The notes beneath the pieces were generated by a model. That model searched no databases and was not told the origin of the DNA. It saw only the letters and a program-made list of their open reading frames with translations. A program made the position numbers and the translations under genes. This document shows, piece after piece, positions 1-12,094 of a stretch of 64,000 nucleotides of DNA (positions are counted from its first letter, which is position 1; the number at the start of each line of letters is the position of its first letter). The stretch is from Melanocharis versteri (taxonomy: Eukaryota > Chordata > Aves > Passeriformes > Melanocharitidae). The DNA lies in NCBI GenBank assembly GCA_013397845.1, contig VZTG01003210.1, positions 617,493 through 681,492 of the forward strand. The letters run 5' to 3'.

Positions 1-727
1 ATAGGAAATTGAACATTCAGGAAACAGAGCAGATTTGTGGGGGAGAAAGTGTTTCTAATAGGAAGCTTATAAAGCCTTAAGGCTGAAGTTGAGGGGGAAA
101 TGTTCCTGGAGCCCCATTTAGCAGCTAGTATCGAATAGGTCTCATTTCACATGCATGAAATCTACTGTTCATTCGCCACATAATCACTTTGCTAGATGGA
201 AAAGTCAGGATGCAGATCCCAGCCTCCCTGAAATAAGAATCCCAGAGCCCTCTCTGCGTGTGCGCGTCTTGCCTCCGTAAACCTGGCCACGGCTCATGCA
301 GGCACGGCTTTTGTAGCTCCAAACTGAGACATCAGATGGAAGCTGACATTTTCCTCTCACAGAAGTCTGTGCAAATGCTAAGGCCCATGGCACAGCACTT
401 CCCAAGCAGGTGGTACAAGGATGCCAGTAGGAGCACATCCCAAAGGCATTTCTGCAGCATGGAATAACTCACTCAACCTGCTGGAGGTTTCTAAATGAAA
501 GATGAAGATATTCTGTTTTGGACAGCTGTTGCCACAGATTCCTATTTTTGGGTTTGTTCCATTCCATTTTAACCATTTATCAATATAGTCTGTGTCATTT
601 ACATAGCTGATGGCTTTGGAAAAAAAAGAACAACCCAAACTAAATTCTTCCAGTCAGCATTATTTTTCTACTAAAAAAGAATGCTCAGGGAATGATAAAT
701 TACACCTCTTTTTCTCCTACTTCTTAG

Positions 728-848
728 TCTCCCTTGAGAACAGCAAGCGATTACTATATCATGGAGTTCTAGTTTTAAAGTCACAGTTTCAAAGTGTTTC
801 TGCTAACTCACATGTTTTTCTCCAGCTACGGTTATTTCAGGTCTGCAG
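728..848 (+). other. Exon-like interval, unproven
   Basis: A very pyrimidine-rich tract (about 706-724) runs into TTCTTAG ending at 727. It is followed by 121 nt open in one frame, then CAG|GTAGCT at 848/849. The frame starts with two bases of a split codon and ends with two bases left over; the stop TAG (850-852) overlaps the donor. The peptide (begins SLENSKRLLYHG) resembles nothing I know. The acceptor is strong and the donor weak after GTAG. A second possible acceptor, TTTTTCTCCAG, lies inside at about 825. Most such intervals in vertebrate introns are pseudo-exons. Confidence 0.12.
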
Positions 849-994
849 GTAGCTCTGTTTACCGAGTGTAAGGCAGTCCAGTGAATCATTATGCTGTGCT
901 AAACTAAACTTTTCTTATCAAAAGCCTATTTATTAATAACACTTCACTATGAGCTGCATTTACAGCTGACTATTGTAGCCGTTTTCCATGCAAT

Positions 995-1029
995 AAAAAA
1001 AAAATTACTGCCACTTTTTTTTTTTTTTT
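995..1029. repeat. Adjacent poly-A and poly-T runs
   Basis: Ten A (995-1004) and fifteen T (1015-1029) are separated by ten bases. The two runs could pair as a hairpin. They are probably ordinary homopolymers; no flanking target-site duplication is evident that would mark a retroposon tail. Confidence 0.8.
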
Positions 1030-3338
1030 CGGTAGTGTTTTATCACCTGTGGTAGAAGAATTACAAATCTAGCCAGTTAAGCCATATTTTTTCCAACTTA
1101 ATTCTGGTAACCTTTTTCCTGAAGGATACTTAATAGCTTTAATTATGCCCATTGTTTACTATGGAAACAGCAGCATGACACTTAAAAAGCCCCTTTGCCT
1201 TATAGTTAAAGGACAAAGTTCATGCAGTTGATGAAGGAGTCTCTGCATGCAGGTGTGAAACTTCAGTGCAGATATTGCTCTGTTTTTACAGCTGTTGATC
1301 TTTCACGCCTCTCAAGCCGACCATGCTGTGCAGGAATTGATACCTAGAAAATAACTAGGTACCCTCATCAAGTATCACTGCCCTTGTAATTCTTCTGCAG
1401 CATTTCAGGATGCTGTTTACGTTTTCTTTCCACTTGCTGTAGATTAGGTACAAAAGGAATGAAATTGGTCTGATTATTTCAAGTGAAAAAGAGTCTTAAT
1501 GCCTGCTCTATATACAGTTATGGTTTGGCTGCTGTTTTTGTTGCTTGGGTTTTTTTTTTCTCTTTTTAATTTTGCTTATTATTATTCCAGTTGTGTAATT
1601 TTTGTTTCTGGGAAGATGAAATTCAGGTAATGATTTAAGAATATTTTACTCAAACCTTGATGAAGACACTTGAAAATTCCAGAAGAGAAACCTCTTTGAA
1701 ATAATTAATTCCAAAGCTTTACATAGCCCTGATGAATATTGTGACAATGTTAAGAATGAGATATTAGCAGCTCTGTTGCCTGTTTGGTAGAGACTTTTCT
1801 CATTAAAATGGCTCATTGCATCATTTTGGGGTGGTGTTAAGGCCAAATACAGAGTCTTCAAGACAGCAAAGGACATTTCCATCAGAAAGAGTGATGTCTG
1901 ATGAGTCAAAAGTGGCTGGAAAAAATAACAAGTATGGAATCAGATAATTTTTAAATATGACGTTGCATAGAAGGAAAAAAAAGTTGTGAGCAGGGCTCCA
2001 AACCAGACTGAAAGTGGTACTGAAAGAAGGGCAGGATGGCCCAAAGGTGGCCGTGAAGGTTACAGCCTCTGCAGTCTCTTGGGGAGAATAGGCCAGCAGC
2101 CGGCCCAGACCCTGTGAGGTGACTTCCATCACCTGGGTTACAGCCTGACCTCAATTTTAGTCCTGGAATTAAAGCTGTTTCTCCAGAAGCTGAGGCTCCT
2201 TTCTCATGGCTCTAGCCATTCAAAAGTCATTGCAGAAGTGAGGAAAGGGTTTATTTTCTGTAATACATTACCAATAATAAGCTGCAGCTCTTAAGAAAGC
2301 GTAGTAGCATCTCTGGTGTTAATGATTATCAGGCAAGTGGGTGCATTCTAAGATTAGACCCTAATGCTGCCAGAACGGATCTCTCTCTCCAGATTTGGGA
2401 TGTTATAAACATAATTCATAGATGTTGTAATTTTCACAGAGGGAAATAGGACACAGCTGTACATTATCACCCTGAACTCTCCAGAACACTTAAGCACATA
2501 CATCCTATTAAAAACACATTTTTCAGCACATCACAAGGAAAATATTCCCTGAACCTACCTTTCTCTTATAAAATTAAATCAAATTAATAATGTAAGTAGT
2601 TCAATTTTTGTGTTATTCCTTGTTCATTGTATTTTAAAGCAAGAATTAATTTTTCTGAGGGTACCCTTAAAGAAAGAAAGCTATTATCATAGAAAGGATG
2701 GAATTTACCTGCCCTTTTCAACAACAAGAAGTCTGGGTTTGATGCTTTCATTGTTATTCATGCCATAATATTTTATGTGGCTTTCTAAACTATGCAATCT
2801 TGGATATGGAAGTATCTCTACCCTAGGGCTAGTGGGCTGGTAGCTGAGGTTGAAATAAAACTTAAATCTTTTTCTCTTTCCGTAATGCACACTATTCATG
2901 CTTCATGAAGCCGTGCTGTTTGACACTTCTCCAGATAAATGCAGCATCCTGATGATGTGTCATGCTTCATTATGTTAGCAAGTTCTGTTCCTTAGAGTTA
3001 ATCAAAAGGCCAGTGGAATTTTTCTCACATCTTTTTATGCAAGTTTCTTTGCTGAAGGAAGATATTTTATATCTCTCTGAAATTGCCTTTAAGAGGAAAT
3101 TCTATAAGTGATGAAGAGCGTGATAAGGGCAGAGCTGTGGGATGCAGCAAGAAGGTGGCCTGGTTCTCCAGTTGTTTACACAGGTGCTCTGCTAATGCAA
3201 TCCTGTTGTCCTTGGAGGCCTTGTGCCTGCCTTGGGACAAGGCTGGCTTTCAGTTATGCCACCAAAGGAGAACTCCCCAGCTGATCTTTGCAACTGTGAC
3301 CCGTGCAGAAGGATTGCGTGAATGCAGTTCCAGAGCAG

Positions 3339-3368
3339 AATTGTACAAAGTAGTACAATTATGCAAAT
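3339..3368. other. 8-bp inverted repeat next to an octamer motif
   Basis: AATTGTAC (3339-3346) and GTACAATT (3353-3360) form a perfect inverted repeat with a 6-nt loop. The POU-factor octamer ATGCAAAT follows directly at 3361-3368. Both are seen in the sequence; any regulatory role is inference. Motifs of this length recur by chance in 64 kb. Confidence 0.3.
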
Positions 3369-3908
3369 GCTCATAGAGGAAAATTACTTTATAGCTTTAG
3401 GACCATAAGAATGTGTTCAAACACCAAGCTGGTTGTTTTTTTGGTGCTTTAGAACATTACAAGTTCCCAGTGAGGAAGTTGGGGTTATATATGTCACTGA
3501 TGTTTATGCATGTACTTTCCTTATTCCACTTTGTATTTACAATGCATGTTTTCCCTTGAGTTATTGCTGGAACCAAAACCCATCTTTAATCAGATATTAA
3601 AAAATCTACTGATACAATTTTTATGTGAGAAAGGTTAGCTTCTGTTCTTCTGAAAGTTAAGAGGTGCTTCATTCAGTATGAATCAAATCTATGCCATCTC
3701 AGAAGTCCCACTGGACCTCTGATCTCTTTTCATTTTTTACCAAAAAGACTAATGAGGTCACCCTCTACTCTGACATCACTCTTCCCTCTTCCAGCCAGAA
3801 CTACAGAAGTACCATTGCTGTGTGAGAGGAATTATCCCTCAATATAGTACCTGTGGATGCTATGAAGGACAGAAAAATCTTTCTCTGAACCAAAGCCAGA
3901 ACACCAGC

Positions 3909-4028
3909 GAATCATAGGATGACTTGGGTTGGCAGGGACCTTACAGACCATTTAGTTCCAACCCCACTGCCATGGACTAAACCAGGCTGTTCAGGCCCTC
4001 ATTCAGCCTGGTCCTGAACACTTCAACC
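3909..4028 (-). mobile_element. CR1 LINE fragment, 3' end, degraded
   Basis: Read on the plus strand, this is the reverse complement of the avian CR1 3' terminus. It has the AATCATAGGATG edge (the terminal repeat in antisense), then GGGTTGGCAGGGACCTTA, TTAGTTCCAACCCC, TGCCATGG, and a segment matching the 'lead to last 100 bp' of CR1 that ends in CTGAACACTTCAACC. Against the consensus I remember, about 17 bases after TGCCATGG are missing and substitutions are scattered throughout. It is about 120 bp, truncated at the 5' side as is usual for CR1. No coding capacity remains. Confidence 0.9.
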
Positions 4029-6171
4029 TATCTCAAACTCATTTGGTTTTTCCTGTAAACCCAATGAGTACAAGTTTCCTTTTTATGAAAACACTATTTT
4101 ATTTTTTTTTTTATCTTTCAAATTATTTTTAATAGGAAGACTTTTGATTTACATTTCCTGAGCAGCTGAGTTAAATCCTCAATTCTACTTGGCTGATAAG
4201 TCTAGATGAGGTCTAATCAATCATTAGCTTAGACTGAGACTGAAAATCTTAATAGCAACAAGTATTTGAAGATAATTTGCCAATTCAATTTGCCACTCAG
4301 TCTCAAAGCCTTGCCCCAAGTGTTGGCCACGAGGCGATCTTTCCAAGGTTCCTTGAAGTTCAACAAACATTAGGAATTATTTTTCTATCAATCTCAAAAA
4401 GAGAAATGGACTTTTCTTCTAAAAGGGAATTAAAATACATTTTGCCTTTCTAGTTCACTTGTTTAATGATGACAAAACCAGCTACATACAAAACCATGCT
4501 GAAAGTCAGAGTTTTTTATTTCTGCTTCTTCATTACTGAATTTTGTTAAATATCAGAGCTCTGGATATAGCATTCATCAGCTGCCTGCTGCTCTGGAACA
4601 GCATAGGGAGAACAAAACACTTTGTTTTCTTTTAATTTCTTGGCGATGGTGAGATTAACTTAAAAATGACAGTCACAAAGGTTGCTAGAACCCATAGGGC
4701 TTCATCAAGTTATGTATTTTTCTAATTGTCTGACCAGAACTGTTGCTGATGGTATCTCTCATCTCCCAGAAAATGACACACAACTTGCAGGTACTGCTTG
4801 TTTTCATCAGGAAATCTGTCCTAATCTCTTTGTATTGGATTTGACTTTTATTTTTCAGCTGAACTTTAGATACCACAGCTTTTCATCACTACCCAAAGGT
4901 CCAAAAAATGGCAAAATGGTTAGAACTATGTGCAATTTTCTACTTCAAAATAGACTACCTTGGCTGATGTAATTCAGGAGCAAGTGAGCATCATGATCTT
5001 GTCAATTCAGTTTTTATATCTCTTCTGTGCTATTCAGCTATGTGTGTGTTCTGCAGCTCTTGAAATATCGTCTTCCAGCTTCACTGCCTGAGGCCACAAG
5101 TGTGCAGGGCAGTTCTCTCTCCCAAAGAATGTCAAACATAATGAAAAAATGAACTTGCAAAAGAGCTGATTTTTGTATGCCTTCCTGCTTTGTTCTTCTG
5201 CTTGCTCTTTTTGCTTTCCCCTCTTCTCCTAGGTTTTATTTTCTGCTTTTGGAACGGTATCCAAAGCTTCCTCAGAATGAATTGCTTTTAAAAAGCTTCC
5301 TCATTACGAGGCTTGTCACACAAATGAATGGAAGATTGCTGAACGCTCACAATGTGGCACAGGCTGACTCAACCTTTCGATGCTCACTCTCAGAATTAGC
5401 ATTCTTGTCTAACAATAGTTTTCATCCCTTCTCTTTCTGCTGTTGAAGATTGTGACCCGGTATATTCAAGAAATCACACTCACAAAAATGAATGGAAAGT
5501 ATGAGTATTAAAGTGAAGGTTAACCTCACAGAATAGGAGAACTTTAAAGTCAGGCTATCTTCCTTATCCGTTGGACCTAAGTATTATAGGAGAAGCAGGA
5601 GAGTGAGTGATCTTGCATTCGGTGCCAAAGGTGAAGGCAGCTTTCCTCACAATGGGCAAAGCCTGTGTGCTTTAAGAGCAACTTCAAACAAACTGCTTCG
5701 TGGCTGAGGCAAAAGGGGAAGGGCCACAGCTGCACACACTTCTGCTTCACCACGGAGGGTGGAGTGCTCCACATCGACTGAGCTACTTTAGACCTCTGAG
5801 CACCCGAATCCTGGAGGAGAAAAGGTGTGAGACACCTGCTCTGAACTGGTGGATGCTGGGAGAGTATAGGCTAGGCTTGAAAGCCTCTCTGCCAATTCAT
5901 TGAGGACATTAGAAGTAAATAGAATGAAAGAGAGCAGCCTCGCTGTTGGAGTTCTGAGAACTGAACAGCTCTTGCTGGGGCTCACACCCAAATTACTGGT
6001 GCTGAGCAGCCCTAGGAGCTGTGTCTGCCTCAGAGTGCAGCAAATCTTATAGGTTCTGGAGAGTTTTTGAGGGCATTCTCCTTCCCAAAGGGGACACAGT
6101 GAAGAAGAAAAAAGAGTGAGAATTTATCTGAAATCCTGAATTTCCATTTTGCATGTAATCTTAACCTTGTA

Positions 6172-6224
6172 AAGAAAGGAAAGAGACAAAGAGAGGAGGG
6201 GAATGGAAAGGGAAAAGGGAAAGG
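6172..6224. repeat. Purine-rich low-complexity tract
   Basis: About 53 bases are almost entirely A and G on the plus strand, in imperfect GGAAA/GGGAAAA steps. Such mirror-like purine runs can adopt triplex structure, but this one is short and imperfect. It is best read as a decayed simple repeat. Confidence 0.7.
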
Positions 6225-6785
6225 TTATCAAGATTCCAGCTCAGCATTGCTACTGAAATGTCCAGTAGAATGGAAATTTAGATTTTTTTTTATTTTATTT
6301 TAATAATCTTAATAACATTTTCTATTTAAACCTTTAGAAATGATGTGTTACTCCCATGCTGATCTGGCAAACTTGCTTTTAGGCCTTCAGCCAGCTATCA
6401 CAAGTGTTAGGAAAGGCCCAACAGCCCCACCTCAACCAGGAGTCTCTGATGTGTTATATAGTACGCATGACATCCTCTGCTGTCAGTGTAAAAGGCTGAT
6501 GGCTACACAAGATCTTTTCATGTCTTGGCTTCTTCTGCTTAATATCTTGCAAAAGCAAGTGGTCCAGAGGCACTGTGTATGGTAGACAATGTCACATTTC
6601 TTCCGTGAAGTTTTAATCCCAGTTTGCACTGGTGACCTTGCACAATCTTTGAAAACCGCCAGTGCTTCACTGATTAAGCTGATGGACTGATGGTTTTCTG
6701 CTTTCTATGCAAAAAATGCTTAACACCTTGCTTGATTAGAGATACAATTGCACAGAATTATTAGCATTATGGAGTAGAAATTATG

Positions 6786-6829
6786 AAAGTGCAATTTATG
6801 ATCATCTGGCTCCCAGATTACTGCACTTT
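6786..6829. other. Two-part imperfect hairpin
   Basis: The outer arms AAAGTGCA (6786-6793) and TGCACTTT (6822-6829) pair over 8 bp. Inside them ATCTGG (6804-6809) pairs with CCAGAT (6813-6818) around a 3-nt loop. The internal loop is asymmetric (10 nt against 3 nt), and at 44 nt the whole is shorter than a typical animal pre-miRNA. Confidence 0.25.
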
Positions 6830-8231
6830 ATTAAAACAAGAGAATATTTTGGGGTAGAAAAATAGGATGCAGGATCAGGCTAGCTGATGATCTCATATTA
6901 AATTCCACTTTAGGCAAAAACAAAGCATGCAAAATTTAGCCCAGAATGATTAACATTCCTGGGGTTATAAACTATACTGAAAACCAAATGCTATGAAGGA
7001 AATTATTAGACAACCTTAATTAAAAACATCACTACCAGCTCTTCACATAATAAACGCACTTGATCTGTATGAAAGAAAATGAAGTTAATGGTGAATAAAC
7101 ATTTGAAATAGAAGGAAGATTTTGCAGCCTAGTGTTGGGGGAGGTCTTCATCCCTCCCCTCCCCATAGTCCTTGCAGCCCCATGTCAGCCAGTGGTGGTG
7201 GATAACCATGAAACCACTGAATTTGGGAAAGGTATACACACCCCCTCTGTCACACAGAGGATAAGTTAAAGCAGAAATGCCCTTTATCACCAAGTTAGAT
7301 GAGGAAGGAGAGGGACAGAAGATGCAGAAAGGCTGGGCTCCCTGCCAGCTGGAGGAGGCAGAGGAGAGGCTGGGCAGGTAGGAGAGCTGACCTGGCACCC
7401 CTGTTTGGGAGGGAGCCAAGCCAAGCCTGGCTGCAGCAGTGAGCAGGACCCTGACGGGGAGCACCGGGCAGGTGTGGCCTTAGACAGGTCCAGGCTGGCC
7501 GAAGCAGAGGTCAGACTGAACAAATTTGATTAACTTCTCCTAAGAAGAGACAATGATAGCTGACAGGAGTGCCACAGCAGACAATCTCCTTGGGCTTCAA
7601 GAAGCCTTTTTCTGTGTCATGGCTTCGAAGGCTGGGTTTTAAAACTAGTATTGCTGGTCAGATTTTACTAGTTAAATCAGTATCAGAGTGGAGCAGGGAT
7701 GCTGAAAGCTCATTTAGATTTCATGCTAATCACCTTGGCAGTGATCCTTTAAAATCAAAAACAGTTTTAAAATAGACTTTATACTGCTTGCAGCTGTAAG
7801 GACTGCCTATACTTACCCAAGCAGAGGAGGTTGACTTCAGTTGGAAAGATGAGCTTGATAGCTTTAATTAATTCTTAATAAAAGAAAAATAAAACAGATG
7901 AAAGCAGCCATCTCAAAAACTTGTAAGAAGCAAGCCAAGAATTTCATACTTATGGTCTGGGTCTTGTAGGCACAAGCATTAGAGAAAATTTATTTCTACG
8001 TGTGAAAACCAATGATCTATGTCATTGTAATTAAAACGGTACTGAAAAATATGACTATTTTCATTGGGGGATGTTTTGCCTGCCTGTTTCAGTAAGAGTT
8101 ATCCCACCACTGGCAGACAGGGAAGGTCTCAGGCTGCACATAGATTATAAAGGCACAGTGGAATTGTTCTCTTATCAAGGTTTGGGCTGCCCAAGCACAT
8201 CCTGTGTCAGGACAGCATCTTGCAGGTGTTT

Positions 8232-8370
8232 TCACAGAATCATCAAATCACCAAAACACCACTGGGAAGGGAGCATTGAAGGTCTTTTAGTCAAAACCCC
8301 AGCATAAAGCAGGACTGTAGACACTGTGGGATCAGGTCAGCTCTGCCTTAGTCTAGCTGGGCTGTGAAAA
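8232..8370 (-). mobile_element. CR1 LINE fragment, heavily diverged
   Basis: The plus strand shows the antisense CR1 3' end. CACAGAATCATCAAATCACC is followed by an ACTGGGAAGGGAGC... segment corresponding to the GGAAGGGACC motif. TTTTAGTCAAAACCCCAGC stands in place of the usual 'CTAGTCCAACCCCC', then AAGCAGGAC. About 140 bp are alignable by eye, with many substitutions, so this copy is older than the one at 12.1-12.8 kb. The right edge is uncertain because a G/T-rich simple repeat begins shortly after it. Confidence 0.7.
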
Positions 8371-8450
8371 ACTAATTTAAAGATTTGACAGCCTCCCTGT
8401 GCAATGTGCTCCTGTGCTGCATGACCCACACAGCTTTGCTGTTATTCCTT

Positions 8451-8558
8451 TGTTTTGTTTTCTGGTTTTTTTTGTTGTTTTTGTTGTTGTTGTTGTTGTT
8501 GTTTTTGTTTTTTGTTTATTGTGGGGTTTTTTTGTTTTGGTTTGGTTTTTGTGTTTTA
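8451..8558. repeat. G/T-rich simple repeat with (TTG)n core
   Basis: A tract of T and G with few other bases. It contains about ten uninterrupted TTG units (8471-8501) and flanking TTTTG steps. Translated, it gives long Leu/Phe/Val runs that resemble membrane helices but are an artefact of the repeat. It lies about 80 bp beyond the CR1 fragment. Confidence 0.9.
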
Positions 8559-10200
8559 TATATCTGCATTTACCTACAGTGCTTGATGTCCAGGGATCCC
8601 TGAAAATTAATTCAAAGGAGAGAAACCTTTAAAAAGACCAGACCCATTTTCTTCTATTGTTTCCTGCCTCAGAAGTATGTTAAGGCTGGATTGTCAGCAC
8701 TGAATAGAATTTGCTGTCTTTTGTTGATTTCATCCAGCCTATTAATATTGTTGGTGGGCTTTTCTTGGTTGGGTTGATTTTTTATGTTTTTCCTACTTAA
8801 TTAGTGCGGTGCATTGTCTTGGGGCTATTTGAGGATGAAAAACAAGACTTTAATGATAAAATACAGGAAAAAAAGACAGGCTACTCTTGTCAGTGTCAGC
8901 AAATAAATAGCATTAATCTGTCTTCATTACTGCCATGCATGGTGTAACACAAGAGCCCAGCAGGTGGGAAAAGGTATAATATCTTTTAACCACTCTACGA
9001 GTGCTAAGAATCAAGCTGAAACTTACACTGTAAATTTTTCTTTGATCAGCAAAGAATTATGACAGTCATTTTGTCTTCAGAAACTTCCTGACATCTTTGT
9101 ATTCGGATACTGAGGGAGTGCAGAATGTCTGACCTGACCTGTTGCCACCAGTTCTCAACGGGAGGTGCCTCACTGCCATTTGTGCCTTTGGAAACTCTGC
9201 CCTGTCTGCACCGTGGAGGGGGATGCTCATTCCAGCTGCAGTCATATCTCTTTCCTGCTATATTATTTAAAAATATGAAGTTTTAATTAGCATGTAGTTA
9301 TGTTTTAGAGTGCTTCAGAATATGTCATATCCTTAAAGGCTTTCAGCAAACGGATGTTTGGTCCCCCCCTCCCCACCCCAAAAATGAGTTATCCAAGCAA
9401 TCTGTGCCAAGTGTTTTTGAGAATAAAGGTTGAGCACACACAATTAGATTATGTGGCAGTGTAAATCAGAACTGCGCAATTCACTTCAGTGATTTACATT
9501 ATTTGAAGATCTGGAGTATTAATTATTGGAGGCCTTCCTTTTTAAAAGCAGTTTTTTAGTCACTGTGACATCCAACCATCTGGCTCCAGTTTCCCTCGGT
9601 ATGTACTTTCAGGCATGAATACTAGGAAGCTTTGTTAAATATGCAGATTACCCAGGCAGCGTGCAGGAGATGGTGATAGACAAAGCTTTGTTTTCACAGC
9701 TTATTTCTTCGCAAAGTTGGCTTGGTTAAACTTCGTATACCAATCAGTAATGGATTTGAAGTGCTGGTGTCTTTACTATGGCTTTTACTACTGTTGAAGG
9801 TTTTAACTGATGGGACAAGGGAAAGAGTATCCTGGCTGTTGTGATCATCTGCCACAGCAGCCAGTCTCACTCTGGAGGCAACACAGTGAGATAGTTTCGG
9901 GAGTGCCTATGAACTTGACCCCTTCTGGCAGTCTATTGCTCTGGCACTTCTCTGTAACACATAGGTGTGATCTATTTTAGGAAGAATAACGGCTATTAAA
10001 GCACTAGCCCAACAAACTGCACATCATAGCCTATTTGGAACCCTTTTGCTGGAGAGTGTGTGTGTTGGTGCTGCCTCTCCCAGGCTGTGTGTGCTCACAG
10101 ATCACAGCTCTGGCACCAGTGGGCCTCTCATTCCCAGAGCAGACTCTTTGGCCTCCACGGCTGCCAATGCTCCACCTGACAAGGAGCTTGAATCAGCATC

Positions 10201-10236
10201 TTCACCCTGCAGAGCTGATGATCTCTGCAGAGTGAA
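10201..10236. other. Imperfect palindrome with 13 of 14 bp paired
   Basis: TTCAC-C-CTGCAGAG (10201-10214) pairs with CTCTGCAG-A-GTGAA (10223-10236), with one mismatch, around the 8-nt loop CTGATGAT. The stem includes two PstI-like CTGCAG cores. At 36 nt it is too short for a pre-miRNA. It is one of the most complete short inverted repeats in the window. Function unknown. Confidence 0.4.
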
Positions 10237-10595
10237 ATCACCAAGTAAAAAGCAGAAGCTCTGAACCCACAGAGATCTTGGTTACCTCTTACAGGCTGCT
10301 TGCCAGGGTCAGCAGAGCTCCTCAGGCCCAGCCTGAGATTCATAGCATGCTCTTTCAAAGAGCTCCTACACAGGGACTGTAATTTTCTTTACTGCCACAG
10401 AACTGCCTCGTTTATAAAGCAAGATCTAGTGTTTGAACACAGAGTTCTGTTCTCCCGAGGATATGATTTTACCCAGCACAATATTTCCTGAGGCAATGAA
10501 GTTATTGACTGCAATACGTTATATTGACGCAGAAAGGAAACCTCTGTAAAATAACCTTTAATTGTCACTCTGTTTTGTCATTTTTGTGTCTTCAG

Positions 10596-10708
10596 GTATG
10601 CATTTAGAAGGGGCTACAGGATACAGAAGACCCTCGAGGAGCTTTGCAAGCAGTCCACTACTTTTTCCTTTGTTCCTGCTGAGATTTCTCCATTCATCAG
10701 ATGTGGAG
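10596..10708 (+). other. Exon-like interval, unproven
   Basis: A long T-rich tract (10571-10593) ends in TTCAG at 10595. The 113 nt that follow are open in two frames up to GGAG|GTAATC at 10708/10709. In one frame the peptide contains GYRIQKTLEELCKQ, which looks protein-like but which I cannot place. The other open frame starts at an ATG two bases in. The wider segment has unusually few stops on both strands. The donor is only moderate (GTAATC). This could be a real exon, a diverged repeat of unknown family, or chance. Confidence 0.15.
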
Positions 10709-10943
10709 GTAATCTTTGATCCTCGAAAGAGAAGATGTACTTCTCTATCTCTACGGTCCCAAGACACTGTCTCCCCACCCCGAAGCAGGCCTCCTGCCAT
10801 CTGACATCTCCTGTAGCAGAAAATGCCCTAAAGTTTCTCTGCCATCTCAGCTGTGGGTATGTCACCACTCTTTTTGCTAAAGCCTGAAGTAAACTCATTT
10901 AACTTGATTAGGAACTGAGGGATAATTTTTAAATGTTGCTAAT

Positions 10944-10959
10944 AAAAAAAAAAAAAAAA
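10944..10959. repeat. Poly-A run (A16)
   Basis: An uninterrupted A homopolymer followed by a short TATAT. No neighbouring sequence identifies it as the tail of a retroposed element. Confidence 0.85.
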
Positions 10960-12094
10960 TATATCTGCAAAGTGTTTTCTATAACCTCAGTTTTGTAATG
11001 TCTGTGATATCCAGTTGGACTTAACTATCTCACCAAGGCTAGTGATATATAAATGTCCAGTTTTAAGCTCTTTAAGACTGTTCCTAGAAAATGCATTTCC
11101 TATTGCCACTGTGATTTTTTTCTCACCCCAGTGTAAAACAGTTATTGAGTTTCAGTAACTTAGACTCTTACACACGTGCTACCAACTCAGTGAGAGAGAT
11201 GTATCTTTGTGTGAAGAAAAATAGCTTAGACACTGTTAAGACCCTTTTCACCCCAAAACATGTGACACTGTTGAAAAATCTCTGGTCTTGATGTGTGCAG
11301 CTGAATTTCCCAACTCAGCATGTGCATCCAACGAAACCCATCATCAGCCAATTGGAAGTTTGATTTTTGAGGACCATTGAACACTAAACATTTCAGGGAG
11401 CTGCAATTACAGAAACAATTGTGTTAAATAGCTTTGGACTGATGGTGTGTGAACATCAGCCCTTCCAACTTCCCCTTTCTTATTTTGGTTGGAATCTGAC
11501 AGTACACAGGGTTATGTTAGGAATACTTTAGGGAGTGTTGATATGCTTCAGAAATTCTGGCATTTCTTCATCTATCTGTGATTTATATTTGTGTTTTATG
11601 ACTCCACAGGCTGAATAGCCTCATATTTGCAGTTCTATTTGATGTTGAGAAGAAAAAGGGCAGGGTATGTTTTAATGGAGGTGAAGTGTCTGAAACTCCC
11701 CTCACATAATTCCAATTCCACTTTCAGTCATAGCAGTGCAAATCAGGAGGCATAGCATGTTTCACATTTCTGTAGTGCTGGACATATGTCAAATATAAGA
11801 AGCAATTTACCTAAGACAAATAACAGACTGGATCAGAGAATCTGCCTTTGTTTATTAACCATGTGAATTGTTTATTTTGTATTTTTTATTTGGTATAGTG
11901 GAAAGTGATAACATTTGTGTTACAGTGAGACCAAAGGTTTCAACCCCTCCTTAGGAGTCCTGTAAAGCACGTAGACAACATTAAGTTTTTGTTCTGAAAC
12001 TGTTAATATGATACCTGATGCCAGTGCACAGGTTGTGCTCTCGTGTGTTGTGCTGACCACTGTCACAGGAGTGCTCAAGATCACCTCACCCCGT

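Larger units (their letters stand above)
1..3908. other. AT-rich stretch without a recognised gene
   Basis: Single-copy-looking, AT-rich DNA with no open frame over about 105 codons and no protein family I recognise. It contains an exon-like interval (728-848), an A10 run then a T15 run (995-1004 and 1015-1029), and a short inverted repeat next to an octamer motif (3339-3368). Frames of 60-103 codons between 1.6 and 3.4 kb overlap on both strands and look like chance. It fits intron or intergenic sequence. Confidence 0.6.
4029..8231. other. AT-rich stretch without a recognised gene
   Basis: No recognisable gene. A strong pyrimidine tract and AG at about 5232 open into a 70-codon frame that ends at 5446 with no donor. 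A purine-rich run lies at 6172-6224, an imperfect hairpin at 6786-6829, and a GC-richer patch at 7290-7510 with overlapping frames on the minus strand. A 12-bp direct repeat (AAAGCTTCCTCA) occurs at 5263-5274 and 5292-5303. I see no mobile element here. Confidence 0.55.
8559..12094. other. AT-rich stretch without a recognised gene
   Basis: No family I recognise. Contents are an imperfect palindrome (10201-10236), an exon-like interval (10596-10708) inside a segment (about 10558-10898) open in several frames on both strands, and an A16 run at 10944-10959. The rest is AT-rich with only short chance frames. Confidence 0.55.

Noticed and set aside
8385..8632. Hydrophobic 'membrane' peptides rich in Leu, Phe and Val
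   Set aside because: Translation of the (TTG)n and T-rich simple repeat.
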